A DNA stretch of 64,000 bases from contig CAUYUJ010021172.1 in NCBI GenBank assembly GCA_963575745.1, positions 1 to 64,000 on the forward strand, read 5' to 3'. The notes under the pieces were generated by a model that saw only the letters and a list, made by a program, of their open reading frames with translations, did no database searches and was not told where the DNA came from. This document shows positions 20,540-30,300 of the stretch, one piece after another; positions within the stretch are counted from its first letter, which is position 1, and the number at the start of each line of letters is the position of its first letter. Origin of the DNA: Prorocentrum cordatum (Eukaryota; Sar; Dinophyceae; Prorocentrales; Prorocentraceae). A program made the translations under genes and the position numbers.

Positions 20540-20615
20540 CTTGCTATCTCTCTCTCACTCTGTTTTTTTTGTTCTCTCTCTCTCTCTCTTTCCTATCTCT
20601 CTATCTCCCTTTCCC
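20540..20615. repeat. CT microsatellite
   Basis: CTCTCTCTC runs with TTTTTTTTGTT and TTTCCTAT interruptions. Confidence 0.85.
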
Positions 20616-20637
20616 TCCTCATGCGATCGTCATCATT

Positions 20638-20790
20638 ATCCTCCTCCTCCTCCTCCTCCTCCTCTCCTCCTCCTCCTCCTCCTCTTCCTCCTCCTCCTCC
20701 TCCTCCTCCTCCTCCTCCTCCTCCTCCTCCTCCTCCTCCTCTCCTCCTGCTCCTCCTCCTCCTCCTCCGCCTCCTCCTCCTCCTCCTCAC
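20638..20790. repeat. CTC microsatellite
   Basis: Over 40 CTC units with occasional TTC and GCT variants. Confidence 0.95.
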
Positions 20791-21075
20791 GTCCCAGTCC
20801 CAGCGAATGGGGTCGGCGGCACCGGCCGCCAGGCCCTCGAAATGCATCGTCGGAGACGGAAGCGGCACGCGCAGCCCGCCCCCCCCCCCGATCGGGCCGG
20901 GCGAAAGGGGGGATAGCAACGGGAGGGAGGGGGCTGAGAATCAGGTCACGTAGCGGATTCTCCCGGCGCCTCCCGGCGCCCATGTGCCGAGGGATGGGCC
21001 CGGCGGCGGGGGCCGAGACCAGCTGCATGAAGCAGAGTTCGTACCCCCCCCCTTTCCCTATCCCCCCCCCTTTCG

Positions 21076-21243
21076 TTGAGTCGGGCGTGTCCCCCTACAG
21101 CGGGATTTTCGACGAAAAATAAATACCCCAGAATTGTCAAAAATACTCAAAAAATGGTCCCCCGACTATTTTGGATTTTTTTTTAGTCTTTTTTATATTA
21201 TTTTTCGTCGAAAACCATATGTAGGGGGACAGGCCCGACCTAA
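21076..21243. mobile_element. Family B inverted-repeat element with 8-bp target duplication
   Basis: The left end TTGAGTCGGGCGTGTCCCCC is inverted at the right end (GGGGGACAGGCCCGACCTAA). CCCTTTCG flanks both ends directly (21068-21075 and 21244-21251). The interior arms also pair (TTTTCGACGAAAAAT and ATTTTTCGTCGAAAA), so the 168-bp element folds into a long hairpin. It is non-coding. Confidence 0.85.
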
Positions 21244-21251
21244 CCCTTTCG

Positions 21252-21890
21252 TTCGCCCCCTCCCCCCCCCCCCCCGTGGCCATCGCTCGGACGTCCATTC
21301 CCTGCGCTTTGTTCGGCTCCGTGCGTGGCTTCGTCGCCACATGACCAAGGATGCTCCTCGATGGTCCTCGCCGCAGGAAAAATGCACACGTCCGAGCTAA
21401 CAGGGGATATGTCGACCCCTATCCCAGGCTTCGTGGGGTTTCCGAGTGGACCAGAAATTGGGGGCCCAACCCTGGAATATACGATGGGGGGGTGTCCATC
21501 CTCGATAGGGGTGCGTCCGAGTAGCCCCCTTGGGGTGTATCCCAGGGTTTTCCAATGTTTCTGAGCGGCCAAACTTTTCGGGCGAAACTCGGGGATTGGG
21601 GGAGAAACATCGCCCGCGACGAGCGATGCCAAGCCCCCGAGCGCCTCGCGAGTGGCGAGCGCGTGGTGCCGCAGCTGCGCCGGGGACGTGCGGCCGCGCG
21701 CCCTCGGCGCCTCCGGGCCTCCCCTGGCGGGGGCGCGCGGCGCTCGGCTCTCGGGGCGGCGGGCCGGCGCCTGCACTGGCGGTGGGGTCGGCGGAGCGTG
21801 TGCGGAGCTCGGCGGCGCGCCGCGGGTGAAGGGGCCCCGGGAAACACAAATAAATAGACTCACGCTCGCTCCGATTAGCGTGACGCCGCC
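21252..21890. other. Stretch without a recognised feature
   Basis: GC-rich sequence. The CCGGGAAACACAAATAAATAGAC piece near 21836 resembles the start of the dispersed repeat at 22397, 23397 and 35592. Confidence 0.45.
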
Positions 21891-21895
21891 GCCGA

Positions 21896-22076
21896 TTAGC
21901 GTGTCGCGGCGGCGGCCCCGGTGACACGCTACGCCTTGTAAGCGGATGGCGTGTCGCTCCGCTCCGCGGGGCGGGAGGCTGGGAGCAGTTCGGGACGCTG
22001 ACACTCGGAGACGGGGAGGTGGATAGCGTGTGGCTCCAGAGCGTGGTGGGCCAGAACCGGCGGCGCGACACGCTAA
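21896..22076. mobile_element. Inverted-repeat unit with AGCGTGTCGC motifs, copy 1
   Basis: TTAGCGTGTCGCGGCGGCGG is inverted at the right as CCGGCGGCGCGACACGCTAA. Further AGCGTGT/ACACGCT motifs occur inside in both orientations, like subterminal motifs of a DNA transposon. No target duplication is seen. Confidence 0.6.
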
Positions 22077-22396
22077 GCTAAAGCTCCTGACCGTGGCAAC
22101 ATCAACAGATTTCAATACTGTCCGCCATTCCAATCACCAGCCCAGCGAAAACAGATCGCGGATCAGCTTTGGGCGACGGGCCCCGGGGGGCAGGGGTGCC
22201 GGAAAGCGGCATGACCCCCTCCGACTCAGATCTACGACGATCTGATTTCGCCCAGCTAGGCTTGCGAGAGGGGCTCATACTTGGCTAAAGGTTGGCGCCT
22301 GGGCGGTTTACTTTGCCCGTTCCTTGGAGGTTCTCCGGGTTCCCCAGGTTCCCCGCCCTCGGTGTCCTGGGGGCCTACTTTGCCCGTGCCTCTGAA

Positions 22397-22555
22397 GGGG
22401 CCTTGGGAAACACATGTAAATAGACACAAGTGACAGGAGTCCCCATAGGTTCCCATCTTTTCGGGGTTTTCGTCTTCCCCAATTCCCATAGTTTCCCATG
22501 TTTTCCAGGGGATCGACGATGAATTGTGTCTGTGTGTTTTTGTTCCATCCTGAGA
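22397..22555. repeat. Dispersed repeat I, copy 1
   Basis: GGGGCCTTGGGAAACACA at one end and TTGTGTCTGTGTGTTTTTG at the other, with TTCCCATNTTTTCC blocks between. Copies lie at 23397-23552 and 35592-35753. Confidence 0.75.
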
Positions 22556-22895
22556 GGGGGGAGGTGCGAAGGAGAGGGCCTCCTCGGAGGTCGGGCCTCG
22601 GGGGCGCGCAAGCATGGATCCGGGGAGGTGCCCTCCCCGAAGCGCGGCCTGTGCCGCCTCGTGCGGCGGCGGAAGTCCGCGATTGTCCATGGGAACGGAA
22701 CCCGGCGCTAATCCACGCCCCTTTGATGCATGTTTGCGATCGCCTGAAGAATCCTCCAGCCTTCCGAAGAGTTGTCGGGGCCTTCCCCCCCGAAGACGCG
22801 GGGCACTCCTCGGAAGGTCGGGGGCCTTCTCAGAAGCCGGGCCGCCCTCTCAGAGGGCCTTCTCCTTCCCACCTCTCCCCCACGCTCGCCGCCGA

Positions 22896-23076
22896 TTAGC
22901 GTGTCGCGGCGGCGGCCCCGGTGACACGTTACGCCTTGTAAGCAGATGGCGTGTCGCTCCGCTCCGCGGGGCGGGAGGCTGGGAGCAGTTCGGGACGCTG
23001 ACACTCGGAGACGGGGAGGTGGATAGCGTGTCGCTCCAGAGCGTGGTGGGCCAGAACCGGCGGCGCGACACGCTAA
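22896..23076. mobile_element. Inverted-repeat unit with AGCGTGTCGC motifs, copy 2
   Basis: Near-identical to the copy exactly 1000 bp upstream, including its flanks, so it arose by tandem duplication and not by separate insertion. Confidence 0.6.
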
Positions 23077-23396
23077 GCTAAAGTTCCTGACCGTGGCAAC
23101 ATCAACATATTTCAATACTGTCCGCCATTCCAATCACCAGCCCAGTGAAAACAGATCGCGGATCAGCTTTGGGCGACGGGCCCCGGGGGGCAGGGGTGCC
23201 GGAAAGCGGCATGACCCCCTCCGACTCAGATCTACGACGATCTCACTTCTCCCAACTAGGCTTGCCAGAGGGGCTCTTACTTGGTTAAAGGTTGGCGCCT
23301 CGGCGGTTTACTTTGCCCGTTCCTTGGAGGTTCTCCGGGTTCCCCAGGTTCCCCGCCCTCGGTGTCCTGGAGGCCTACTTTGCCCGTGCCTCTGAA

Positions 23397-23552
23397 GGGG
23401 CCTTGGGACACACAAATAAATACACACAAATAACAGGATTCCCCATATTTTCCCAAATGTTTAGTGTTTTTGTCTTCCCCCCCACTTCCCATATTTTCCC
23501 ATCCTTTCTGGGGAATCGACGATTAATTGTGTCTGTGTGGTTTTTCCTCCTG
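23397..23552. repeat. Dispersed repeat I, copy 2
   Basis: GGGGCCTTGGGACACACAAA through AATTGTGTCTGTGTGG. It is part of the second 1-kb unit. Confidence 0.75.
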
Positions 23553-23905
23553 GTTCCCCTGGTTCCCCTGGTTCCCCGCCCTCGGTGTCCTGGGGGGCTA
23601 CTTTGCCTGTACCTCGGAGGTTCCCCAGGTTCTCAAGGATCCCTAGGTTCCCCGCGGGTTCCCCGGGGGCTCCCGGGGTCCCGGGGGGTACCCCGGGGCT
23701 CCCTGGGGGTTCCACGGGCTCCCTGGGCTCCCTGGGCTTCACGGGTTCCCTGGGTTCCCCGCGGGTCCCCGCGGGTTCCCCGCGGGTTCCCCGCGGGTTC
23801 CCCGCAGGTTCCCCGCGGGTTCCCCGCGGGTTCCCCGCGGGATCCCTGGGGGTTCCCTGCAGGGTTCCCTGCAGGGTTCCCTGGGGGTTCCCCGGGCTCC
23901 CCGGC
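23553..23905. repeat. GGTTCCCCGCG 11-bp minisatellite
   Basis: Tandem GGTTCCCCGCG, GGTTCCCTGG and GGCTCCCTGG variants, most regular at 23745-23850. Confidence 0.9.
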
Positions 23906-23998
23906 CAAGCATGCCAAGCTATGCCAAGCTATGCCAAGCTATGCCAAGCAATGCCAAGCTATGCCACGCAATGCCAAGCAATGCCAAGCACTGCGCCC
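23906..23998. repeat. Decamer array ATGCCAAGCT
   Basis: About nine 10-bp units (ATGCCAAGCT/ATGCCAAGCA). It is the complementary strand of the GCATTGCTTG decamer that fills 51690-52530 and 54175-55205. Confidence 0.9.
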
Positions 23999-24319
23999 GT
24001 GCAGCAAGAAGCGCTCCCCTGCTTGCTCAAATCCGCCGGCCCCGTCGGCGTGCGGAAGGGGCTGTTCCGTTTGCCTCGGGGCGGAGGCAAACGGAAAAGG
24101 GTGGAGGGGGCCCTGGCCCTGGGGACGTGTCGCGCGACCTGTGGCGCAAGCGAGCGCGTGCGAGCCCTGCCTGGTCGCCCAGGAGGTGCGCTCGGCCTCG
24201 GCCAGGCAGCGATCGCGGGTTGAGGGCTACCCCGCGTCGCGCCGGTCGCGGCACAACGACCAGCTGGCTCGTGCGCGAGGCCACGCGTGCCGTCTGGTCG
24301 CCTGGAGGGCCCCTAGCGC

Positions 24320-24460
24320 ACTCACGCACCACGCAAACACGCCCACACGCACACACGCAAACACGCACACACGCGAACACGCACACGCACACGAACGCTC
24401 ACACGCACACGCACACGCTAACGCACACGCACACGCACGCGCACGCGCACGCACGGGCGC
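24320..24460. repeat. CACACG/CACGCA low-complexity array
   Basis: Imperfect ACACGCACAC repeats. The Cys/Val and Thr/His-rich frames are artefacts. Confidence 0.85.
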
Positions 24461-24573
24461 CAGGCTGCAGCCATGCTCGCACGCGAACGCACGCACGCGC
24501 GCCACAAACCCAGCCCAGCCAAACCGGCGATGTCCAAGACCCCGCGAAAACGACCCTAAAGCACCGCTGCCTT

Positions 24574-25790
24574 TCAGGTTCTCCTGGCGGTCCGGCTGGC
24601 CCTGCTCCTAGAGCGGCGGCGCTCGCGCCGCGGTGCACGCGAGGTGGCGCCATCCCCCCCAGCGCCGGCAGGGCCGCCTAGGGCAGGTGCGAGCGCCGGG
24701 GGCGGCTTCGCGGCGAGCGCGGCCGAGCCCGTCCCCGCCATCTGCAGGGCGGATGGCAATCTCGATATTCTGCCCGATCGAGCCGCACATGCAGAAGGCC
24801 TGGCCCGAGTGCAGCAGCTGGTGCATGGGATGCGGGATGCGTGGCAGCAAGGCGCAGAATGTCGACGTCGGTGAACTCCCGCCGTCTGCGCGTGGTAAGA
24901 TGGCCCGCTGGGTGGTCTGAGAGCCATACCACCACCAGCCGCCGACGCACGGCGGGAGCGGCACAAGGCCCCACCCGGAAAGGGCGGCGGCTGCCCGCCG
25001 AGCACCTGGAGGACCGCGGGCACTGCGGGCACTGCAAAGGACGAGCCAAGCGCAGGAACTGGCCGCTGGGCGCCCGAGGCACGCCAAGGTGGCAGCGGGC
25101 GCTGCGAAGCCGAGCTGGCCGGCTGCGCGCCGAGCGCACTCGCAGCGAGCATCGCGGCGGGCTGACCGGGACCGGAGGCGCCGTCGCTGCGCAAGCAACT
25201 CGCCGCGCGCACGCCCCGGCGCTACTCTGCGGCAAGAAGGGCGGCGACGGGGCCTTGTGCGGAACCACCGTACTCCTCAACCAGGGCCTCGGCGACCGCA
25301 TGATCCAAGAAGCCGCCCGCGAGCCACAGGATGTGGACGGCCTCCGCAAGGTCCAAGGATGTCCCCGCCGCACAAAGAGGGCAGCGGCCGCCAGGGCAGC
25401 AGGGGCGGCGTGCCCAGGCGCGGCGGCAGCCAAGGACTGCAGGGCGAAGGCGAGATCCGACGAAGACACCGGGCGCACTAGCAAGGGTCTGCACCAGGCC
25501 GGTCAAGGGCGAGCTGAAGGTTGCGTGAGCAAGCCAATGTGCCAAGGCCGTGGCTGGCAGGAGGCGGACTGCGGCCAAGAGCGCCAGCGAGCAGGCCAAG
25601 TTGTGCACACCTCCGCCCACAGTGCACGATCAGCTCACTGCCGCCCAGCAGATGGGGGCACGAAGCACACCAATGAGATGGCAGATTGCCCGCTGCCGCC
25701 GCCAACGCGTCCGGCAAGGGGCTGCCCCTCCTCCTTCTTCCCCTGTTCGTCCTGCTCTTACTCCCCTCCTCTCTCAATACTCCCACTGCT
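24574..25790 (-). pseudogene. Possible LINE-F remnant (weak)
   Basis: Two short motifs on the minus strand recall LINE C-terminal sequence. In 25222-25620 is CPLCAAGTSLDLAEAVHILW, partly like the Cys/Cys...His knuckle. At 24778-24850 a different frame reads HPMHQLLHSGQAFCMCGS, comparable in spacing to the LINE-A tail (SHTICWSRHNGKYFCWSCG). The region is very GC-rich and every frame is open for long stretches, so frame length carries no weight. No RT or RNase H motif was found. It could equally be unrelated sequence. Confidence 0.3.
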
Positions 25791-25993
25791 AGTCGTGCGC
25801 GTCATGATCCATCTCCGCCCCCTTCTCCTCCTCCTCATCCTCCTCCTTTTCCTCCTCAATTCCTTGTCCTTGTACATAGATTCTCCCTGTCACACCCCGA
25901 GGCCAGTTGTTAGGGCGGTTCGGGCGGTTCGCCTGAGACTTCCTCACAAATTACGAACCTGAAGCTTAAAAGCTGACAGCAGGTTTACAAATG

Positions 25994-26330
25994 GAGGGCG
26001 GGTCGTTTTCAAACTGTGGCTCTCGCCTTAGCGCCGCGCACATTCGTTTTGAAAAGTTTCAGCGTTTCGCGGATTGAGGGCGGGTCGTTTTCAAAATGTG
26101 GCTCTCGCCTTAACGCCGCTCTGATCCCTTTTAAACATTTGCAAGAGCTTCACGGATTGAGGGCGGGTCGTTTTCAAAATGTGGCTCTCGCCTTAGCGCC
26201 GCGCAGATGCGTTTCAAACATTTACCAGAGCTTCATGGATTGAGGGCGGCTTCTTTTCAAAATGTAGCTCTCGCCGTAGTGCCACGCACATATTCTGGTT
26301 TGCAAGAGTGTCAGGGATTCCCATGATCAG
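25994..26330 (+). repeat. 82-83 bp satellite, four units
   Basis: GAGGGCGGGTCGTTTTCAAA begins at 25994, 26076 and 26159, with a variant at 26242. Each unit carries TGTGGCTCTCGCCTTAGCGC. Inverted arrays occur at 28870-29190 and 30440-30790, with diverged relatives at 11450 and 59330. Confidence 0.9.
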
Positions 26331-26341
26331 CGTACCAAATA

Positions 26342-26640
26342 TTGTGTTTTCAAAGGATTCAATATTATGAAGGTGCAGCAGTTACGTTGGTTCGTGGTGT
26401 TGAAGTCCAAAGAATGGCGTTCTGGCACGATGATGAAGCGTCAAGACGCAATAATCAGGTTGATCCGTGGCGTTGGAATTCCGAGAACAAAGTTTTGGCA
26501 AGCTTCAGGCTCTTCAAACGGTTGTCTTCCAACGAGGCAGTTCCTACAGGGGAAATGAACCGTTGTAGGGGCCTATGAAGAAAGAGCTTGGAGGGAGGGT
26601 GTATCCCAACATCGTTTGTGTTTCTCGGGTTTCCACTGGT
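26342..26640 (+). repeat. Dispersed repeat H, copy 1
   Basis: GAAGGTGCAGCAGTTACG, CAATAATCAGGTTGATCC and CTCTTCAAACGGTTGTCT also occur, inverted, in 29990-30262, with weaker matches at 28640-28862. It ends at a CTCCTC run and is preceded by the 82-bp satellite. No protein family recognised. Confidence 0.7.
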
Positions 26641-26702
26641 CCTCCTCCTCCTCTTCCTCCTCATCCTCTTACACTCGTCGTCATATTCTCGCTCCGCGCA
26701 AA

Positions 26703-26855
26703 TGTTGGGCTTGTTTTCCACCGCCACCACCGTAAGTAGGAGGGAGAGTGGGTCCTCCTCCCCCTCTTCTTCCTTCTCCTCGTCAATCTCCCCCTCCTTC
26801 CCCCCTCCAACTTATGGTGGTGGTGGTGGAAAACAGGCCCATCAGCAGACATGTC
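26703..26855. mobile_element. Family E foldback element, copy 2
   Basis: GTTGGGCTTGTTTTCCACCG with CACCGTAAGTAGGAGG on the left is inverted as CCTCCAACTTATGGTGGTGG and GGAAAACAGGCCC on the right. The centre is a CTC/CCTCC tract, the complement of the GGA centre of copy 1. Confidence 0.75.
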
Positions 26856-26989
26856 AACAAAGGCGAAGCGTGAATCTCCTGCACTCGAGCAGCAAGGACA
26901 AGGCTGGTAACCCAGCGGCAGCTCCGGCTTCCACCAGGAGCTGCGCCCACCTGCGAGCGTCACGGGTCTGGCAGCAATCAAGGCGCGAA

Positions 26990-27320
26990 AAAGATCACCA
27001 CAGGAAACGACGACGATGAAGACGGCGGCAGCGATGAGGATGATGACCAGCCCGAGAGCGATGACGAAGACAGGGATGACGAGGACGAGGGCTATATTGA
27101 GTAGGACGATGACGATGCCAATGACGGCGACGATGTCGGTGACAATGGCAATGACGATGATGATAACGATGATGGCAACGACGAGGGGATGGCCAAGAGC
27201 CAGGGACACACACCCTGGGCCAGGTCCATGACGAGGATGGAGACAAGGGCGACGAGCAAGAGAACAAGGACGATGAAGAGGGGAACAACAGCTTCGATTG
27301 CGAAGTGCGTAGGCGAAGAC
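26990..27320. repeat. Degenerate GAT/GAC tract
   Basis: GATGACGATG variants with many interruptions. Confidence 0.7.
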
Positions 27321-27745
27321 AACGGCAATAATGATGATAAGAACAATGCCCCTTGGGATCAAGTGCAAACTAAAAGGCGATGACAAAACCGAGGACGAAT
27401 AACGCCGTGAAGGACACAGGAGCCAAGGGGAGGGAGGACGAGGCGGGGGGGGATGGGGAAGAAACGAAGGAGGCAGGAGGGAGGAGCAGTGGGATGGTGG
27501 ACGAGCAGGGAGCAAAAGAGCAAGGAGGGGGCGGAAGCGACTGAAGACTAGGAAGAGGAGGAGAATCCGCCGACCCTGTCGGCGTGTGCGAGGGGCTTGG
27601 CTGTTCGAGTCGTTGTCTCCGTCGGTCGTCGCCTCCGTCGTCCCCTTTCCCTGCAGCTTCCTTCTCAAGCTCGTGAGCGAGAGAAAAATCGAGCAGTGTC
27701 GTAATCGAGTCGAAGGGAAGCCCCTTCCCTTCGATCCCTTCCCCA

Positions 27746-27823
27746 GGGGGGGGGGTCCCGGGGGGGGTCCCAGGGGGGGTGGAGGGGGGGGTCCCGGGGG
27801 GGGTCCTGGGGGGGGTGGGGGGC
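27746..27823. other. G-rich array with quadruplex potential
   Basis: Repeated GGGGGGGGTCCC/TGG units, about six runs of seven or more G in 78 bp on the + strand. It satisfies the simple G-quadruplex pattern. Confidence 0.8.
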
Positions 27824-27879
27824 AGATTCGTTTTTCCTCGGGCGGCCTCGAAACCTCGAAAACACTCCAAATGAGGTCC

Positions 27880-28110
27880 GAATGCCCAACATGGCCCCCG
27901 AGACGGCCCAAGAGGGCCCCGAGTCGCCCAAAGATCGGCCGAAAACGCCCAAGATAGCCCCAAGACCGTCCAAGAAGCCTCCAAGACGTCCCAAGCCCCC
28001 TCCAAGAGACCCCCAGGAAGCCCCCAGAGGCCCCCACGAGGCTTCCAAGCGGCCCCAAAGAGCTTCCCAAGAGGCCCACAAACTACCCCCACGAGGCCCC
28101 CAAGAGCGCT
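27880..28110. repeat. Degenerate GGCCCCCAAGAG minisatellite
   Basis: Variants of AGGCCCCC, CCAAGACG and CCCAAGAGG at 10-12 bp spacing, related to 6240-6480. Confidence 0.6.
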
Positions 28111-28386
28111 CGTCGTCGTCGTCGTCGTCGTCGCCATTCAGGGTCGGCGGCACCGGCCGTAAGGCCTTCGCAATAGTTGGGAGAGGAGGAGGAGGAGAAG
28201 GAAAAGGAGGGGGGGGGGAGGAGGACATGGAGGAAGAGGATGGTGGGGAGGCGGAGGATAAGGAAGCTCGGAGAAGCGGGAGAGAGATGAGGAGTGGGGA
28301 AGGAGGAGGGAGACGATAAAGGGAGGCGGAAGATACGGAGGATAGGGATTTGGGGGAGACGGGAGATGATGAGGAGCAGGGTGAGA

Positions 28387-28387
<1 letters not shown>

Positions 28388-28462
<75 letters not shown>

Positions 28463-28532
28463 GTATGACAATCATGATGACGATGATGACGATGATGATG
28501 GCGACGATGATGATGACGATGATAATGGCGAC

Positions 28533-28617
<85 letters not shown>

Positions 28618-28640
28618 TGATGATGGTGATGATGATGTGA
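28388..28640. repeat. GAT microsatellite
   Basis: Two pure GAT runs separated by a mosaic of GACGAT and GGCGAC. It abuts repeat H copy 2. Confidence 0.95.
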
Positions 28641-28862
28641 TGAAATGAGGACGAAGAGAAGGGAAGTGCCCCGTTGGGGGACAACAGTGTGAAAATCCTG
28701 CCGCATGCCAGAACACCATTCCCAAGAAGTCAACGCCACGAGTCCACCTGACTGCTCGTTTTGACCATCCTCAACCGTGCCAGAGCGCCGCTCATGGGAC
28801 GTCACCACCGCGAATCGACGTAATTGCTGCAACGTGGCAACCCTGAATGGTTGCAAAACGCA
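28640..28862 (-). repeat. Dispersed repeat H, copy 2 (diverged)
   Basis: Read on the minus strand it contains GTGGACTCGTGGCGTTGACTT and CAGCAATTACGTCG, matching the order of copies 1 and 3 with more substitutions. Confidence 0.5.
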
Positions 28863-28869
28863 ATTTCTG

Positions 28870-29190
28870 GTACGCTAAAATGAGAACCATTGAAACGCTT
28901 CCGATTATTTGAAACGAATGCGCGCAACGCTACGGTGCGAACCACATGTTGAAACGGAACCCGCCTGAACCGTCAAACTCTTGCAAATGTTCAAAACGCA
29001 TGTTCGCGGCGCTAAGGCGAGAGCCACATGTTGAAAACGGCCCGCCCTCGATCCGCGAAGCTCTTGCCAACGTTTGGAACGAATGCGCGCGGCCCTCAAG
29101 CGGGAGAGACATCCTGAAAACGACCCGCCCTCAACCCGCGAATCTCTTGCAAGTGCTTGAAACAAAAGTGCGCGGCGCTTCACCTGACTA
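28870..29190 (-). repeat. 82-83 bp satellite, inverted array
   Basis: About four units with GAGAGCCACATGTTGAAAAC, CGGCCCGCCCTCGATCCGCG and TTGCAAATGTTCAAAACGCA, the reverse complement of the 25994 unit. Confidence 0.85.
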
Positions 29191-29191
29191 C

Positions 29192-29432
29192 CTACCAAGA
29201 CCACCCCTAACCCAACCCGAAGACCCGAATTCCGGGTTGGCGGGGGGGGGTAAGGGTTCCACGCGTGTTTTTGTCGACGTTTCCCGACACCCCCCCTACT
29301 GGAAATCGAGGGTAGATCTGAGCCTTCGAGGAGGAGGAGGAGGAGGAGGGAGAGGAGGAGGAGGAGGAGGAGGAGGAGAAGGAGGAGGAGGAGGAGGAGA
29401 AGGGGTTGGGGTGGTCTGGTGCGCGGCGCTTA
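29192..29432. mobile_element. Family G element, copy 2, with a GGA tract in its right arm
   Basis: The left arm CAAGACCACCCCTAACCCAA and interior (CCGAATTCCGGGTTG, TTTTTGTCGACGTTTCCCGA, CCCTACTGGAAATCGAGGG) match copy 1. After CCTTCG, where copy 1 continues GGGTTGGG, this copy has about 75 bp of GGA triplets and then resumes GGGGTTGGGGTGGTCTGGTG. GTGCGCGGCGCTT flanks both sides (ending 29181 and starting 29430 approximately), a possible target duplication inside the satellite. Confidence 0.75.
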
Positions 29433-29573
29433 ACCAGGAGCACCCTGCGGAGGCCACCCGCCCTCCGTCCGCGAAGAGCTGCCGCCCACACGTGAGGCCT
29501 CGAGCTATCAGAGACGGCAGGGAGGAGGCCTCGGGCGAAAAACGCCCGGGCCCGCACGCCCGACGGGCCTCTG

Positions 29574-29786
29574 TACTGTCAGGGGGGCGTAAGACCCGGG
29601 TACAGGGGACTCGGAAATCCCCGACGAGGTCGTCAAAAAAATGACGAGGCCGAGCCTGCATTTTGACGAGGCCTCCCGCGGCAGACATCCCACGAAACTC
29701 CTACTCGTCAAAATCCGAGGCGCGGTCGTCAAAAAACGATGGCGAACCCGAGTCCTGGCAAACCCGGGTCTTACGCTCCCCCGATA
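29574..29786. mobile_element. Family F palindromic element, copy 2
   Basis: GGGGCGTAAGACCCGGGT and GAGGTCGTCAAAAAAATGAC on the left are inverted on the right (CGGTCGTCAAAAAACGATGG, ACCCGGGTCTTACGCTCCCC). The pairing continues to the centre near 29685. It is homologous to 12422-12606. Confidence 0.85.
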
Positions 29787-29902
29787 CTGTTGTGTGCGAG
29801 AGGGGATCAAGGCAACACTTTTTCAAGTACCGCTCTACCGGTTGCGTGGTGGAGTGGTACTTGAAAGAGTGTTGCCTGGATCCCCTCTCGCACACAACAG
29901 TA
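29785..29902. mobile_element. 118-bp hairpin adjacent to family F
   Basis: TACTGTTGTGTGCGAGAGGG and CAACACTTTTTCAAGTACC on the left pair with GGTACTTGAAAGAGTGTTG and CCCCTCTCGCACACAACAGT on the right, around a GCTCTACCGGTTGCGTGGT centre. Arms are about 50 bp with few mismatches, which suggests a young or constrained structure. Confidence 0.9.
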
Positions 29903-29989
29903 CTGTTGTGTGGCAGGGAGGCCAGTGCTCAGGAGGGAAAGCAGCGGACGAGGAGGAGGAGGAGGCCCAGCGAAAACCCAGGACTCGCC

Positions 29990-30262
29990 AACGAGGTTGG
30001 AATACACCGCACCTCTAGCCTCCTTCGCGGGCCCCCTACAAGAAAATTCAGCTCCACTGAGGGAAGGGCCCCGGTGGGAGACAACCGTTTGAAGATCGTG
30101 AAGCGTGCCAATGCACGCTTCTTGGGACCCCAGCGCCTCGAATGAACCTGACTGTTGCGTCTGGACGGTCCTGCACCGCAGAAGAACACCACTCCTGGGA
30201 CGTCAACGCCGAGAATTAGAGTAACTGCTTCGCCTTGACAACCCTTACCAGCCTGGAACATA
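29990..30262 (-). repeat. Dispersed repeat H, copy 3
   Basis: On the minus strand GAAGCAGTTACTCTAATTCT, GCAACAGTCAGGTTCATTCG and ATCTTCAAACGGTTGTCTCC parallel copy 1. A GGA run at 29951 lies at its far end, as the CTC run does for copy 1. Confidence 0.7.
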
Positions 30263-30300
30263 TCCCTAGCCCTATGCTGGGCACCTCCTCATCACGATGC

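Larger units (their letters stand above)
21891..23560. repeat. Two tandem copies of a 1-kb unit
   Basis: GCCGATTAGCGTGTCGCGG occurs at 21891 and 22891, and CTTGCGAGAGGGGCTC/CTTGCCAGAGGGGCTC at 22261 and 23261, an offset of exactly 1000 bp. From 21891 to about 22420 the copies are nearly identical. The following part is more diverged, including a 22560-22880 spacer without a clear partner. Confidence 0.9.

Noticed and set aside
24841-25962. 373-codon + strand frame in a GC-rich region
   Set aside because: Several overlapping frames on both strands are equally long because of high GC. Composition is Ala/Arg/Gly without conserved motifs; the weak LINE-like motifs are on the other strand.
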